Positions 34,944-43,453 of a stretch of 64,000 nt of DNA are shown piece after piece. The position numbers and the translations under genes are program-made. Source of the stretch: Hyphomicrobiaceae bacterium (GTDB lineage: Bacteria > Pseudomonadota > Alphaproteobacteria > Rhizobiales > Hyphomicrobiaceae); assembly GCA_022844275.1 (NCBI GenBank), contig JALHMB010000011.1:43408-107407 (forward strand). The letters run 5' to 3'. Below the pieces are notes generated by a model. That model searched no databases, was not told the origin of the DNA, and saw only the letters and a program-made list of their open reading frames with translations. Each line of letters begins with the position of its first letter. Positions within the stretch are counted from its first letter, which is position 1.

Positions 34944-36403
34944 GAGCGCAGTTTCCCATCGAGGTGCTCTGCCAAGCGAAGCGCGAGCTGGACAATCGTG
35001 AACGTCGGATGCGCGTAGCTGCCCGTCGCGAAAACGCTACTGCCACCAATATAGAGGTTCTGAAGGCCATGCACACGGCAGTCGCGATCCACCACGCCCT
35101 CACGTGGATTCTCGCTCATCCTCGTCGTGCACATGTTGTGAAAGGAGCCGACGACATCTTTGTCGATACCAGGCGGTTGCGGCTTTTCGGCCTGCAACCA
35201 GTCCACCATGCGGGCCCGGCCGAGATCGCTTGCGGCCAACTGACGGCCGAACTCGATGAATGACGTTCGCATGGTGTGGAAGTCGAGCTCGTTGAATCGC
35301 CAGTCGAGCACGGCGCGGCGCTGGCCAAACCGGTCGGCTTTATTGGACAACATCACGCGGCTGTCCCGGTTGAGCGACTGCTCGAAACCCACCCATACAT
35401 TCTGATCGTAGCACTGGAACGGTCGCCCGATGATCGACTGGACGAGGCGTTGCGTCACGCCGGCCGTGCATACGGCCTCTCGGATCCATCTCTTGTGCGT
35501 CGCCTCCACGGTGCTCGGGATCGACAGTACGAAGTTCAGACACTGTTCCTTGAGCATCATGTCCCGAGAGGGAATGTAGTGCAGGACCGGGCCGTGCCGT
35601 GGGACGCTCCGCAGCACGATGGAGCCGACCTGGAAAACGGGATGCTCCGAGAAGTAACGGCCCACCAGATCGTGCTGGTTCCCGATGCCGGCGCTGATTT
35701 GCCGGTTCGCGTTGAGAAGGAAGCGAGCGTTCTCGACCGCACCGAGGCAGAGTGCGACATGCTTCGCGCGAACAGTAAAGGGCTTGTCGCTTTCATAGGA
35801 TCGGAAGATCAGACTCGAGACCGAGCCCAGGCTCGGATCAAGCTCGAGGTCGACCAGCGTGGCGTTGAGATATGTGCGAATCTTGGATGACTTTAGCTCC
35901 TCGTGGTACTTCTCGCCAAATCGCGTAATCGGGGTGCTCGAGCGAAAGGAGATCGGCTTGAGTCTGCCCGATGCCCCCTCGAACATGTCAGCGACCGGCT
36001 CCCAGGCCCCGAGGTCAAGGATGCGCGCAGCCTCGTCGGCAAAGGGATCGATATCCGTCCGCGCGATGGGCCAGCCGCTGAGCGGATGATGGGGAAGGGT
36101 ATCGAAATCGTAGGTCTCAAAGGGATGCGTCACACCTGTCCAGTGACCGGATGTCCCCCCGAGTTTACGCAGTCGGACGCTGTCGAGGGTGAAGTAATCG
36201 AGGCCAACGTTCGGGCCTTCCGAAAGCTCCTGGGAATCGATCTTCAACTCGAGATCGCCGCTCTCGAACAGACCGACTGTCCATCCCTTTGCCGCTAATT
36301 TCCGAGCGAGCGTGATCCCCGCAGGTCCGGATCCACAGACACAAACGTCGAATACGATGTCCCTGAACCAGTCGTCCTGCCGTTGCTCCGCGTCAAGCAG
36401 CAT
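34940..36403 (-). CDS. GMC-family FAD-dependent oxidoreductase (first of three)
   Basis: 487 residues from the ATG at 36403, which has AAGAAGG nine bases upstream; a GTG six bases earlier is less well placed. N-terminal FAD-binding Rossmann motif VCVCGSGPAGITLARKLA, LRKLGGTSGHWTG flavin-contact region, and the C-terminal GMC block with His-Asn in GSFHNMCTTRM and the closing VFATGSYAHPTFTIVQLALRLAEHL. GMC enzymes oxidise alcohols or sugars. It heads the minus-strand operon GMC-adenylating enzyme-SDR, coupled by an ATGA overlap, so it may prepare the acid precursor or oxidise a sugar of the same polymer. Confidence 0.9.
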   Translation of the reverse strand: MLLDAEQRQDDWFRDIVFDVCVCGSGPAGITLARKLAAKGWTVGLFESGDLELKIDSQELSEGPNVGLDYFTLDSVRLRKLGGTSGHWTGVTHPFETYDFDTLPHHPLSGWPIARTDIDPFADEAARILDLGAWEPVADMFEGASGRLKPISFRSSTPITRFGEKYHEELKSSKIRTYLNATLVDLELDPSLGSVSSLIFRSYESDKPFTVRAKHVALCLGAVENARFLLNANRQISAGIGNQHDLVGRYFSEHPVFQVGSIVLRSVPRHGPVLHYIPSRDMMLKEQCLNFVLSIPSTVEATHKRWIREAVCTAGVTQRLVQSIIGRPFQCYDQNVWVGFEQSLNRDSRVMLSNKADRFGQRRAVLDWRFNELDFHTMRTSFIEFGRQLAASDLGRARMVDWLQAEKPQPPGIDKDVVGSFHNMCTTRMSENPREGVVDRDCRVHGLQNLYIGGSSVFATGSYAHPTFTIVQLALRLAEHLDGKLRS

Positions 36404-36551
36404 CGACACGGGCCTTCTTCAGGTCCTCACGACGAAGGATCCACCCATCGATCATGACCACGTCGGACGCGTCCGAAGGAAGGCCGGAAACGGTCTCGGA
36501 TCTCCAGAAGTAAAGTGACAAAGGAATAGTCCCGAGCAGGGCTTTCAGCAT
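36393..36551 (-). CDS. Possible 52-residue protein overlapping the GMC start
   Basis: Open frame from ATG at 36551 to TGA at 36393, overlapping the first codons of the GMC gene by 11 bases. The translation is not arginine-rich noise: a hydrophobic N-terminus (LKALLGTIPLSLYFW) is followed by ASDVVMIDGWILRREDLKK. I recall small proteins with a related DGW-I/V-L motif preceding oxidoreductase genes in alphaproteobacteria, but cannot verify this. No clear ribosome-binding site is seen, so the call is tentative; it may be a small partner or a translational leader. Confidence 0.4.
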   Translation of the reverse strand: MLKALLGTIPLSLYFWRSETVSGLPSDASDVVMIDGWILRREDLKKARVDAA

Positions 36552-36738
36552 CAATCGACGAGAAGGAAGCACAATCGTTCACCTTTCCGAAGCCATGCAC
36601 TGCAGTATGTACGATAAAATGTGCTGTACCAACGCATTGCATCACTAGCAAGCCGAGGGCCGTCAGATGGTTGCGGACTTCCCGGCCCCCGCGTTGCAGG
36701 GGACAGATACGGGCCATCCGGTTGTGACGAATGTGTGC

Positions 36739-36776
36739 ATGAATGAGCCGCAAGGTGTCATTCATTGTTCTATAAT
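36739..36776 (+). promoter_or_regulatory. Dyad plus -10 element upstream of the GT-C gene
   Basis: Inverted half-sites ATGAATGA (36739-36746) and TCATTCAT (36758-36765), 11 bases apart and with centres 19 bases apart (about two helical turns), followed at once by TATAAT at 36771-36776, 57 bases upstream of the ATG at 36833. No consensus -35 is visible, which fits a promoter that depends on an activator binding the dyad, or one blocked by it. Confidence 0.5.
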
Positions 36777-36832
36777 GGTGCGACGGCTCCTGCCGGCCGA
36801 CATCCCGGCATTTGCGAAGGACAGTCCGAGGC

Positions 36833-38569
36833 ATGAGCAGCGAGAAGAGCCTGGGCGAGACTGGGGCCGCCGTCGAGACATTCTGGTCCTCCGGCATGAT
36901 CCCCAGGATCGTTCTCTCGAACCTCCCATTTCTTGCCGCCCTACTGCTCAACGGCTGGCTGCCCTCACCCATCGAGACGCTGGTCGTCGGCGCCATCCTG
37001 CTACTCGTCCCGGGGCTTGCCTGGACCGATCATCGCCGGGGCGACGCAGTCGTCGTGCTGTTTCGTGCGGCCCTCGCATCGCTCGTGGCGGCCTTGGCAG
37101 TCATACTGATCCTGATTCTGGTCGGGGCGCCCGCCCATCGGTCAGCGTTCCTGATCATCCTCGCCCTGATGACGAATGCCGGCATCCTGCTCGGTCACCG
37201 CAAAGGATGGTTCGACGCCAATCCCTTCGCCGACCCGATGCCGCGCCTCATCTCGGCGATCGCGGCGCTGTTTCTCCTGCAAAGCTACCTCGGCGCGGCG
37301 TATTTCGTACCTGCGCTCGAAGACCAGGATATGGAGACGCAGGGCACGGCCTATGGGCTGATGCACGAGCTCGCGCCAACGATGGTGACCAACCGGCAGA
37401 CGAGCTATTTCTTCGCACATCCCCTACTTCTGCACGTCTGGATCGGTGAGTCTGCGCTCATTTCCGAAGACCTCGGCCGCCTGAAATATCACCACGAGGC
37501 GTCCATTGCCGTGCGCGGCGATCCGAGCGCCGGCACAATCGAGGCGCAGTGGAACAAGGCTTACGCACAGTTCGAAAAGGACCCGGTGCTGCTGCCAACA
37601 CGAACGCCGAACATCTTCCTTGGTGCGCTGACGCTCTTTCCCATGGGCTTCCTGGTCTTTCTCATGACTGGCTCACGCGTCGCCGCGCTCGGAGCCTGCG
37701 TCATGTACATGACGCTACCCGAGATCTACGTGCGCACCTCATACGGCGGCTATCTCGCGGTGACGAACTTCTTCCTGCTCAGCGGCGCCTATTTCTATCT
37801 CCTGACCAGCGGACTGCTGCCACAACGCGGGATGATCGGGACGCACGCATCCATTAGGCGATCGACCTGGGCGGCGGCCTTCCTCGGCGGCTGGACGGAC
37901 CAGAAGTTCCTGCTCCTGCCCATGGCCGCACCGCTCCACGCGGGGATCAAGGCGTTGCTCGATCTGCCGTCCCTCGTCAGCGGCGGGCTGCAGCATTTCG
38001 TGCGGACACTCCTGGCGCGCCCGTACGTCATTGCCGGATTGCTGATCGGCACCGGCTTCGTCGCGGGATGGATGACGTTCGCCGCCTATGGCCTCTTGGT
38101 GGCGCCAGGGGATTTCATTCAGGATCATCTCAAGTCCCACATCTGGTGGCGGCTCAACAAGGTCACCGACGTGAACCTGACGCGCGTGGAGCAGGGCGGC
38201 TTCGTCTATCCCTCGGTGCTCGCGTTGTGGCAGCAGTTCGCCCATCACACTGGATGGCTGCTCGTTCCACCGATGATCCTGGGACTTCTCTATGCCGTTC
38301 CACGCGTGCGTGAGGCGTATGGCCTGCTACTGATCTGGGCCGTGGTCGGGATCGTCGGCTTCAGTCTGGTGGATTGGCGCCAGACCAAGCATCTGGCCCA
38401 CATCCTCCCCCCGCTTGTCATGCTGGCTGCAATTTACTGGGCGTCGCTGAAGGGGCCTGCGAGATCCCTGCTCGGCGGGCTCATCGCCATCGCCATCGCC
38501 TGGAATGTCTGGCGCATCATCCTGCTGATGAACGATTTCGAGTACCTGAAGCCCCTGCCCATCTGGTAG
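36833..38569 (+). CDS. Integral-membrane glycosyltransferase (GT-C fold, ArnT/PMT-like)
   Basis: 578 residues from the ATG at 36833; an in-frame TTG 21 bases earlier is less likely. About 11-13 membrane helices. After the early helices comes a periplasmic loop with acidic residues (VPALEDQDMETQG), where GT-C enzymes keep catalytic Asp/Glu. Large loops contain HHEASIAVRGD and FIQDHLKSHIWWRLNK. GT-C enzymes use polyprenyl-phosphate sugars in the periplasm, which fits the GtrA, GtrB and HAD-UbiA genes nearby. It lies alone on + strand, converging with a GtrA gene. Exact family and sugar are unknown. Confidence 0.75.
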   Translation: MSSEKSLGETGAAVETFWSSGMIPRIVLSNLPFLAALLLNGWLPSPIETLVVGAILLLVPGLAWTDHRRGDAVVVLFRAALASLVAALAVILILILVGAPAHRSAFLIILALMTNAGILLGHRKGWFDANPFADPMPRLISAIAALFLLQSYLGAAYFVPALEDQDMETQGTAYGLMHELAPTMVTNRQTSYFFAHPLLLHVWIGESALISEDLGRLKYHHEASIAVRGDPSAGTIEAQWNKAYAQFEKDPVLLPTRTPNIFLGALTLFPMGFLVFLMTGSRVAALGACVMYMTLPEIYVRTSYGGYLAVTNFFLLSGAYFYLLTSGLLPQRGMIGTHASIRRSTWAAAFLGGWTDQKFLLLPMAAPLHAGIKALLDLPSLVSGGLQHFVRTLLARPYVIAGLLIGTGFVAGWMTFAAYGLLVAPGDFIQDHLKSHIWWRLNKVTDVNLTRVEQGGFVYPSVLALWQQFAHHTGWLLVPPMILGLLYAVPRVREAYGLLLIWAVVGIVGFSLVDWRQTKHLAHILPPLVMLAAIYWASLKGPARSLLGGLIAIAIAWNVWRIILLMNDFEYLKPLPIW

Positions 38570-38593
38570 CGCGAGATGAAAGTCCCGCGTTCT

Positions 38594-39112
38594 TCAGCCC
38601 CGGAAGACAAGAAAGCGGGCGGCAAAGAAGTTCCAGATGAGTGCCGCGCCACTCGCGACGACCTGCGCCAGCAGATAGTTCACACTCCAGCCCGTAAGCA
38701 GGGCCATGAGCCCGGCATTGATCACGAGACCCATGGATACGGAGGCGTAGTACTTGAGCAGACCAGGACCAAAGGTAGGGCGCGCATCAAAGGTGTAACG
38801 GCGGTTCAGGATATAGCTTACGAAAACTGCCGCTACGAACCCTGCGGTCGTGCCGAGCACCGGATTGATGTCGAAGGCCTCGACCAACGCGATCAGAACG
38901 CCGTAGTGCACGGCCGTCGTTACGACGCCAACAGCCAGAAAACGCGAGAACTGCCGGCCCAGAACTTCGAGTCCGGCGCGCGTGCCAGCAACAGGCGGGC
39001 CGTCCTCCACCGGGGGCTCTCCTCCCGACGTTGCATTGCCTTCATCCGCATTAGCTTTTTGCACGGATGCCCCGCTCTCTTGCTCCCGACAACGCCAATC
39101 GTAGTGTAGCAT
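38594..39112 (-). CDS. GtrA-family membrane protein
   Basis: About 172 residues with four membrane helices in the C-terminal two thirds (FSRFLAVGVVTTAVHYGVLIALV, then TAGFVAAVFVSYILNRRYTF, a helix pair, and ALIWNFFAARFLVF). The GtrA hallmark NRRYTF or N-F-x-x-x-R is seen twice. GtrA proteins are proposed flippases for polyprenyl-phosphate-linked sugars. The N-terminal ~50 residues are polar and poorly conserved, so the start is uncertain: ATG at 39112 is used here, but GTG at 39064 or ATG at 39184 are possible. The first of two GtrA genes in the locus. Confidence 0.85.
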   Translation of the reverse strand: MLHYDWRCREQESGASVQKANADEGNATSGGEPPVEDGPPVAGTRAGLEVLGRQFSRFLAVGVVTTAVHYGVLIALVEAFDINPVLGTTAGFVAAVFVSYILNRRYTFDARPTFGPGLLKYYASVSMGLVINAGLMALLTGWSVNYLLAQVVASGAALIWNFFAARFLVFRG

Positions 39113-39273
39113 ATGCTTCGGCGGCGCCCATGCGCGGCTGTGGCGTCTCTCCATTGCCTGCCGGCGTACTGGGATCAAGTTCACACGTATTTCACAGTCA
39201 ACGAAATAAAAGGGGTACGGCTTTATCGGCGCGACAGTGTCAACGACGCACCGGCCGGCCGAGAGAAGGGTTC

Positions 39274-40719
39274 ATGCCGCAATCGATCTTTGTCACGGGA
39301 GCCGGTGGTTTCATCGGTCAAGGTCTGGTTCGAAAGTTGGCGCCCTCAGCCAACTATTCTCTCAAGGTCCTCACGCGACGCCCACGCCTCGGCGTAACCT
39401 CCCAAGTGGGTGGCCCTCAGGAGATCACCGGCGATCTTCTCGAGCCGGCTACCTATCGGGATGCGCTCCGGGGTTGCGAAACCGTCGTCCATCTTGCCGC
39501 TGCCACGGGCCGTGCCACACCCAAGGACTATGAGCGCGTCAACGTCGAAGGCACACGCGTGCTAATCGAAGCGTGCAAGGCCGCGGGCGTGCGCCGGTTC
39601 CTGCACGTGAGCACGATCGCGGCCGGCTATGCCGACCAGAGCTACTACTCCTATGCCAAGACGAAGGCCGAGGCCGAGCGGCTCGTGCGCGAGAGCGGCC
39701 TCGAGTTCGTGATCGTCCGACCGACCCTGGTGCTTGGCGAGAAATCACCGATCTGGAACACGCTGCTCAAGATCACGAAGTTGCCGGTGGTCCCGCTATT
39801 CGAGGGAGCGCGACCGGTGTCGGTCCAGCCGATCCACGTCGATGACGTCGTCCGCGGGCTTGTCAGGCTCGTCGAGAGCGAAAGCTTCAAAGGCGAAGTC
39901 TTGGAGCTCGGCGGGCCCCGACCGCTCGCATTTCGCGCTTTCCTCGCACTCACACAGCAGGCCGTGCGCGACAAGCCCGGCAAGCTGCTCCGCATTCCAC
40001 TCGGGCCGGTTCGCCTGATGCTGGCTGCCATGGAGCCCATCGCGAGACCGCTGATGCCGGTGACGGCCGGGCAGCTCGCCGTGTTCGCCAATGACAGCAT
40101 CGCGGCCCCGAACTGGCTGCAGACCGAGCTGCAGGCGACCATGCCAAGCACCGAGGAGCTGATCACGACACTCGTGGATCAGGGGCGTTCGGGTGATGAC
40201 GGTCTCGGGATTGGCAGGGAGAAGGTGCGGCGCGAGACGCGTCCGTTGACGGATCAGGCCCAGCGTACGCTCCAGGACGAGTGCCGGGCGCTGACGACCT
40301 ATCTCGTGGGCACAGCACCAAACGCCTACATCGAGGCGCAGTATGCGAGGGCGACGCATGTCCACGGCCTCGCCTTCGATGAGGATTTCTCCTGTTTCGA
40401 CCGGACGACAGTTCGGCTCGCGCGCAGCAACCGCATCACCGCGCGCGCGGCCGACGCCTACTGTGGTCTACTTCATCGGCGCGGGATCCTGCGTAGGAAG
40501 CTCATCGTTCTGACGGCAATCCTCGAGCACGTCGCACCGACGTACGCGGCGTTCGATCGTGTCGAGACACGCTCGCTCGCGGCCATGCTGCTCACGCTCG
40601 CCGGCCACGGTATGGTCTCCGGGCTCTCGCTGTTGCTGGGTGCCGCTGTCCTGCTGCCGACCAAGCTCTACTGCGCTCTGACGGCGCGCTCCGCTCCCCG
40701 CGCGAGGTCGGCACAGTGA
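39274..40719 (+). CDS. NAD-dependent epimerase/dehydratase with extra C-terminal domain
   Basis: 481 residues from the ATG at 39274, preceded by GAGAGAAGGG. Residues 1-~295 are an extended SDR: cofactor loop VTGAGGFIGQGLVRKL, HLAAATG, catalytic Tyr-Lys in YYSYAKTKAE, and IVRPTLVLGE. Residues ~315-481 are an additional helical domain I do not recognise, with conserved-looking DECRALTTYLVGTAPNAYIEAQYARA and a hydrophobic C-terminal segment that may touch the membrane. The gene overlaps the following GMC gene by GTGA, so the two enzymes are made together and may catalyse paired redox steps on one sugar, for example an epimerisation by oxidation and reduction. Confidence 0.85.
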   Translation: MPQSIFVTGAGGFIGQGLVRKLAPSANYSLKVLTRRPRLGVTSQVGGPQEITGDLLEPATYRDALRGCETVVHLAAATGRATPKDYERVNVEGTRVLIEACKAAGVRRFLHVSTIAAGYADQSYYSYAKTKAEAERLVRESGLEFVIVRPTLVLGEKSPIWNTLLKITKLPVVPLFEGARPVSVQPIHVDDVVRGLVRLVESESFKGEVLELGGPRPLAFRAFLALTQQAVRDKPGKLLRIPLGPVRLMLAAMEPIARPLMPVTAGQLAVFANDSIAAPNWLQTELQATMPSTEELITTLVDQGRSGDDGLGIGREKVRRETRPLTDQAQRTLQDECRALTTYLVGTAPNAYIEAQYARATHVHGLAFDEDFSCFDRTTVRLARSNRITARAADAYCGLLHRRGILRRKLIVLTAILEHVAPTYAAFDRVETRSLAAMLLTLAGHGMVSGLSLLLGAAVLLPTKLYCALTARSAPRARSAQ

Positions 40720-42341
40720 AAATCCTCGTCGTTGGCTCCGGTCCGAGCGGCGTGCATTTCGCCCTGACCGCCCTGCGCAAGAACCATCAGGTGGTGATGC
40801 TTGATGTCGGGCGCGCGCGCCCTGCCATCGCGCTGCCCGACGCAGACTTTCTCGGCCTGAAGCAGCAGCTCGACGATCCCGCCGGATACTTCCTGGGGCC
40901 CGATTTCGAGTCCATCAGCCTGCCCGCCCCCGAGCCTGGCAATGACAAGGAGTACTACGGCCTCCCGCCATCCAAGGACTACGTGTTCGACCGGCCCGAG
41001 CCGTTCGCCATGCGTCTCGACGGATTTTCCCCGCTCGTATCCTTTGCCGCCGGCGGCCTCGCGGAAAGCTGGACCGGCGGCAGCTATCCGCTGAATGACG
41101 ACGAGCTTTCCGCGTTCCCGTTCGGCTATGAGGCCATGGCACCTCACTACGGCGAGGTCGCAGAACGCATCGGCATCGCGGGCGGCCAGGATGATCTCTC
41201 GGTCTGCTTTCCACCCCACGATCATCTCCAGCCGATGCTCGACCTCGACGAGAGCGGCGCCCGCCTTCTGGCGGCCTACGAGCGTCGGCGCGAACGGCTG
41301 AGCGCGAAGTACAAGGCGCGCCTCGGGCGATCGCGGCAAGCCGTCCTCTCAACGCCGAAGGGCTCGCGGCAGTCCTGCAGGTACTGCGGCCGATGCTTAT
41401 GGGGATGTCCGAACGGTGCCTTCTACACGCCGTCCCTAACCCTCAGGGAATGCCGCACCTACCCGAATTTCGAGTACGTGCCGAACGTCTTTGCGAGCCA
41501 TCTCGAGCTCGCGCCGTCAGGCGCGATCGAGCACGTGGTAAGCTATGATCTCGATGGCGGCGCAGAAACGCGGCGCATGGCGGACGCCTATGTCCTCGCC
41601 TGCGGTACGCTCTCCACGTCGAACCTCGTATTGCGCTCAATCTACCGGTCTAGGAAAGAGATTGTCCGGCTCACGGGGCTCATGGACAATCGGCAGGTGC
41701 TCGCGCCGTTCTGCAATCTTTCGATGCTCGGCCGCAGCTTCAATCCTCGCTCCTACCAGTACCACCAGCTCGCCTTCGGGATCGAAGCGAGCGCGCCGGA
41801 TCGCTACGTCCACGGGCAGATCACCACCTTGAAGACGGCGACCGCCCATCCGATCCTTCGTTCACTGCCGCTCGACCTCAAGTCGTCCATCGGCGTTTTC
41901 AAGGCGCTGCGGTCGAGCCTCGCGGTGCTCAATCTGAACTTCTGCGACTGGCGGCGGGAGACGAACTATCTCACCCTCTCGCCCGAGCATGTCGATGCCC
42001 ACGGCTGGCCTGCTCTCTCCGCCCGCTACCGGCCGCCACCAGGCGAGAACGAGACCATCCGGGCCGCCTGCGCGACGGCGCGGGGCTTCTTCTGGGACCT
42101 CGGTGCGCCCCTCATTCCGGGCATGGCACACGTCAGGCCGATGGGTTCGAGCGTGCACTACTCGGGCACTCTTCCCATGTCGACCGAGCGGCGCGCCTGG
42201 AGCGTTTCGCCGACCTGCCAGTCTCATGACATCGAGAATCTGTTCATCGTCGACGGGTCGGTGATGCCGTTCCTGCCGGCCAAGAACCTGACCTTCACGC
42301 TCATGGCGAACGCCGTCCGCGTGGCCGCGACGGCGTTCTGA
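40716..42341 (+). CDS. GMC-type oxidoreductase with a [4Fe-4S]-like cysteine motif (second of three)
   Basis: 541 residues, GTG start overlapping the upstream stop. FAD motif VVGSGPSGVHFALTAL at the N-terminus; the C-terminal GMC block has His in SSVHYSGTLPM and the closing NLFIVDGSVMPFLPAKNLTFTLMANAVR. In the middle sits Cys221-x2-Cys224-x2-Cys227-x3-Cys231-Pro, the classic spacing for a ferredoxin-type [4Fe-4S] cluster and unusual among well-studied GMC oxidoreductases. The cluster could pass electrons from FAD to a carrier other than oxygen. Coupled to the SDR upstream and followed by the GtrB/GT87/GtrA/UbiA block, it is a candidate sugar or polyprenyl-sugar oxidase. Confidence 0.88.
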   Translation: MKILVVGSGPSGVHFALTALRKNHQVVMLDVGRARPAIALPDADFLGLKQQLDDPAGYFLGPDFESISLPAPEPGNDKEYYGLPPSKDYVFDRPEPFAMRLDGFSPLVSFAAGGLAESWTGGSYPLNDDELSAFPFGYEAMAPHYGEVAERIGIAGGQDDLSVCFPPHDHLQPMLDLDESGARLLAAYERRRERLSAKYKARLGRSRQAVLSTPKGSRQSCRYCGRCLWGCPNGAFYTPSLTLRECRTYPNFEYVPNVFASHLELAPSGAIEHVVSYDLDGGAETRRMADAYVLACGTLSTSNLVLRSIYRSRKEIVRLTGLMDNRQVLAPFCNLSMLGRSFNPRSYQYHQLAFGIEASAPDRYVHGQITTLKTATAHPILRSLPLDLKSSIGVFKALRSSLAVLNLNFCDWRRETNYLTLSPEHVDAHGWPALSARYRPPPGENETIRAACATARGFFWDLGAPLIPGMAHVRPMGSSVHYSGTLPMSTERRAWSVSPTCQSHDIENLFIVDGSVMPFLPAKNLTFTLMANAVRVAATAF

Positions 42342-42359
42342 AGCGCAGCAGATCTGAGG

Positions 42360-43364
42360 TTAGTGGGCGGCCGAGGAGCGCTCGCGCGAGGGCTCGTGTC
42401 CCGCATCCGCATCGCCGGCGCGCACGACCTCCTCGATGATGAAGAGGGGCCGGTTCTTGGATTGGACATACAGGCGGCCCAGGTACTCGCCTATGACGCC
42501 GAGGACGAAAAGCTGACCGCTGCCGAGAATGAGCACCACGGTCATGAGCGTCGTCCAGCCCTGGATAGCGATACCCGAGAAGTAGCTGTAGGCCGTGTAA
42601 AGGAAGAAGATCATGCCCACGATCGAGAAGACGAACCCGAGGTAGGTCGCAAAGCGCAGCGGAAGGATCGAGAACCCGGATATGGCGTCGATCGCGAACC
42701 GCAGCATCTTCTTGAGGGGGTACTTCGTCTCGCCGCTGAAGCGCTCCTTGCGATCATAGCGGAGCGGGATTTGGCGAAAGCCGATCCAGCTCACCATGCC
42801 ACGGATGAAACGGTGCTGCTCCGGCATCCGGTTGAGCTCATCGAGCGTCCTGCGGCTCATGAGCCGGAAGTCACCCGTATCGACCGGTATCTTTGTGTCC
42901 GTCAGGCTGTTCAGAAGGCGATAGAACATGCTCGCCGTGAACTTCTTGAAGGCGGACTCGCCTTGTCGTTCGTCGCGCTGCCCATAGACGACGTCGGCCT
43001 TCTCACGGTCCATGAGTGCCATCATGTCCGAGAGCAGCTCAGGCGGATCCTGGAGATCGCCATCGATGATAAGAACGCGCTGGCCACGACAAACGTGAAG
43101 GCCCGCGGAAAGGGCGAGTTGGTGACCGTGATTGCGCGACAGAAGCACGCCGACGACGTGGGGGTCCTTCTCCGACAGATCCCTGATGATCGGCCGCGTC
43201 GCATCCGAGGATCCGTCGTCGATCAGGACGATCTCGTAGTCGTCGCCCACCGACGCCCTGCACGCGTCGGTGACGCGGCGATAAAGCTCGCTCAAGTTGC
43301 CCTGCTCGTTAAAGCACGGCGTCACGACGGAAAGTCTTGGCCTGGACGTGGTCAGCATGAACAA
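42360..43364 (-). CDS. Polyprenyl-phosphate glycosyltransferase, GtrB/DPMS-like
   Basis: 334 residues. GT2 domain (about 10-230): SVVTPCFNEQGNLSELYRR, LIDDGSSDATRPII, RNHGHQLALSAGL, metal-binding IDGDLQDPPELL and DTGDFRLMSRR. Two C-terminal membrane helices follow (about 237-257 and 268-295; FSILPLRFATYLGFVFSIVG and VLILGSGQLFVLGVIGEYLGRLY). This is the GtrB/ArnC pattern: transfer of a sugar from a nucleotide to a polyprenyl phosphate at the inner membrane. It pairs naturally with the GtrA flippase and GT-C transferases encoded next to it. Confidence 0.93.
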   Translation of the reverse strand: MFMLTTSRPRLSVVTPCFNEQGNLSELYRRVTDACRASVGDDYEIVLIDDGSSDATRPIIRDLSEKDPHVVGVLLSRNHGHQLALSAGLHVCRGQRVLIIDGDLQDPPELLSDMMALMDREKADVVYGQRDERQGESAFKKFTASMFYRLLNSLTDTKIPVDTGDFRLMSRRTLDELNRMPEQHRFIRGMVSWIGFRQIPLRYDRKERFSGETKYPLKKMLRFAIDAISGFSILPLRFATYLGFVFSIVGMIFFLYTAYSYFSGIAIQGWTTLMTVVLILGSGQLFVLGVIGEYLGRLYVQSKNRPLFIIEEVVRAGDADAGHEPSRERSSAAH

Positions 43365-43453
43365 AACCTACGCAATTTTGGGGCCAGCCGCAAACTTGCA
43401 GAATGGCGGAGTTGCATAGAGAAGCGCCTAAATTGATTAAGTCGTAAACGCAT

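Noticed and set aside
42363..43436. Open frame of 357 codons antisense to the GtrB-like transferase
   Set aside because: The minus strand encodes a full GT2 with DXD and two helices; the plus-strand frame has no recognisable domain.
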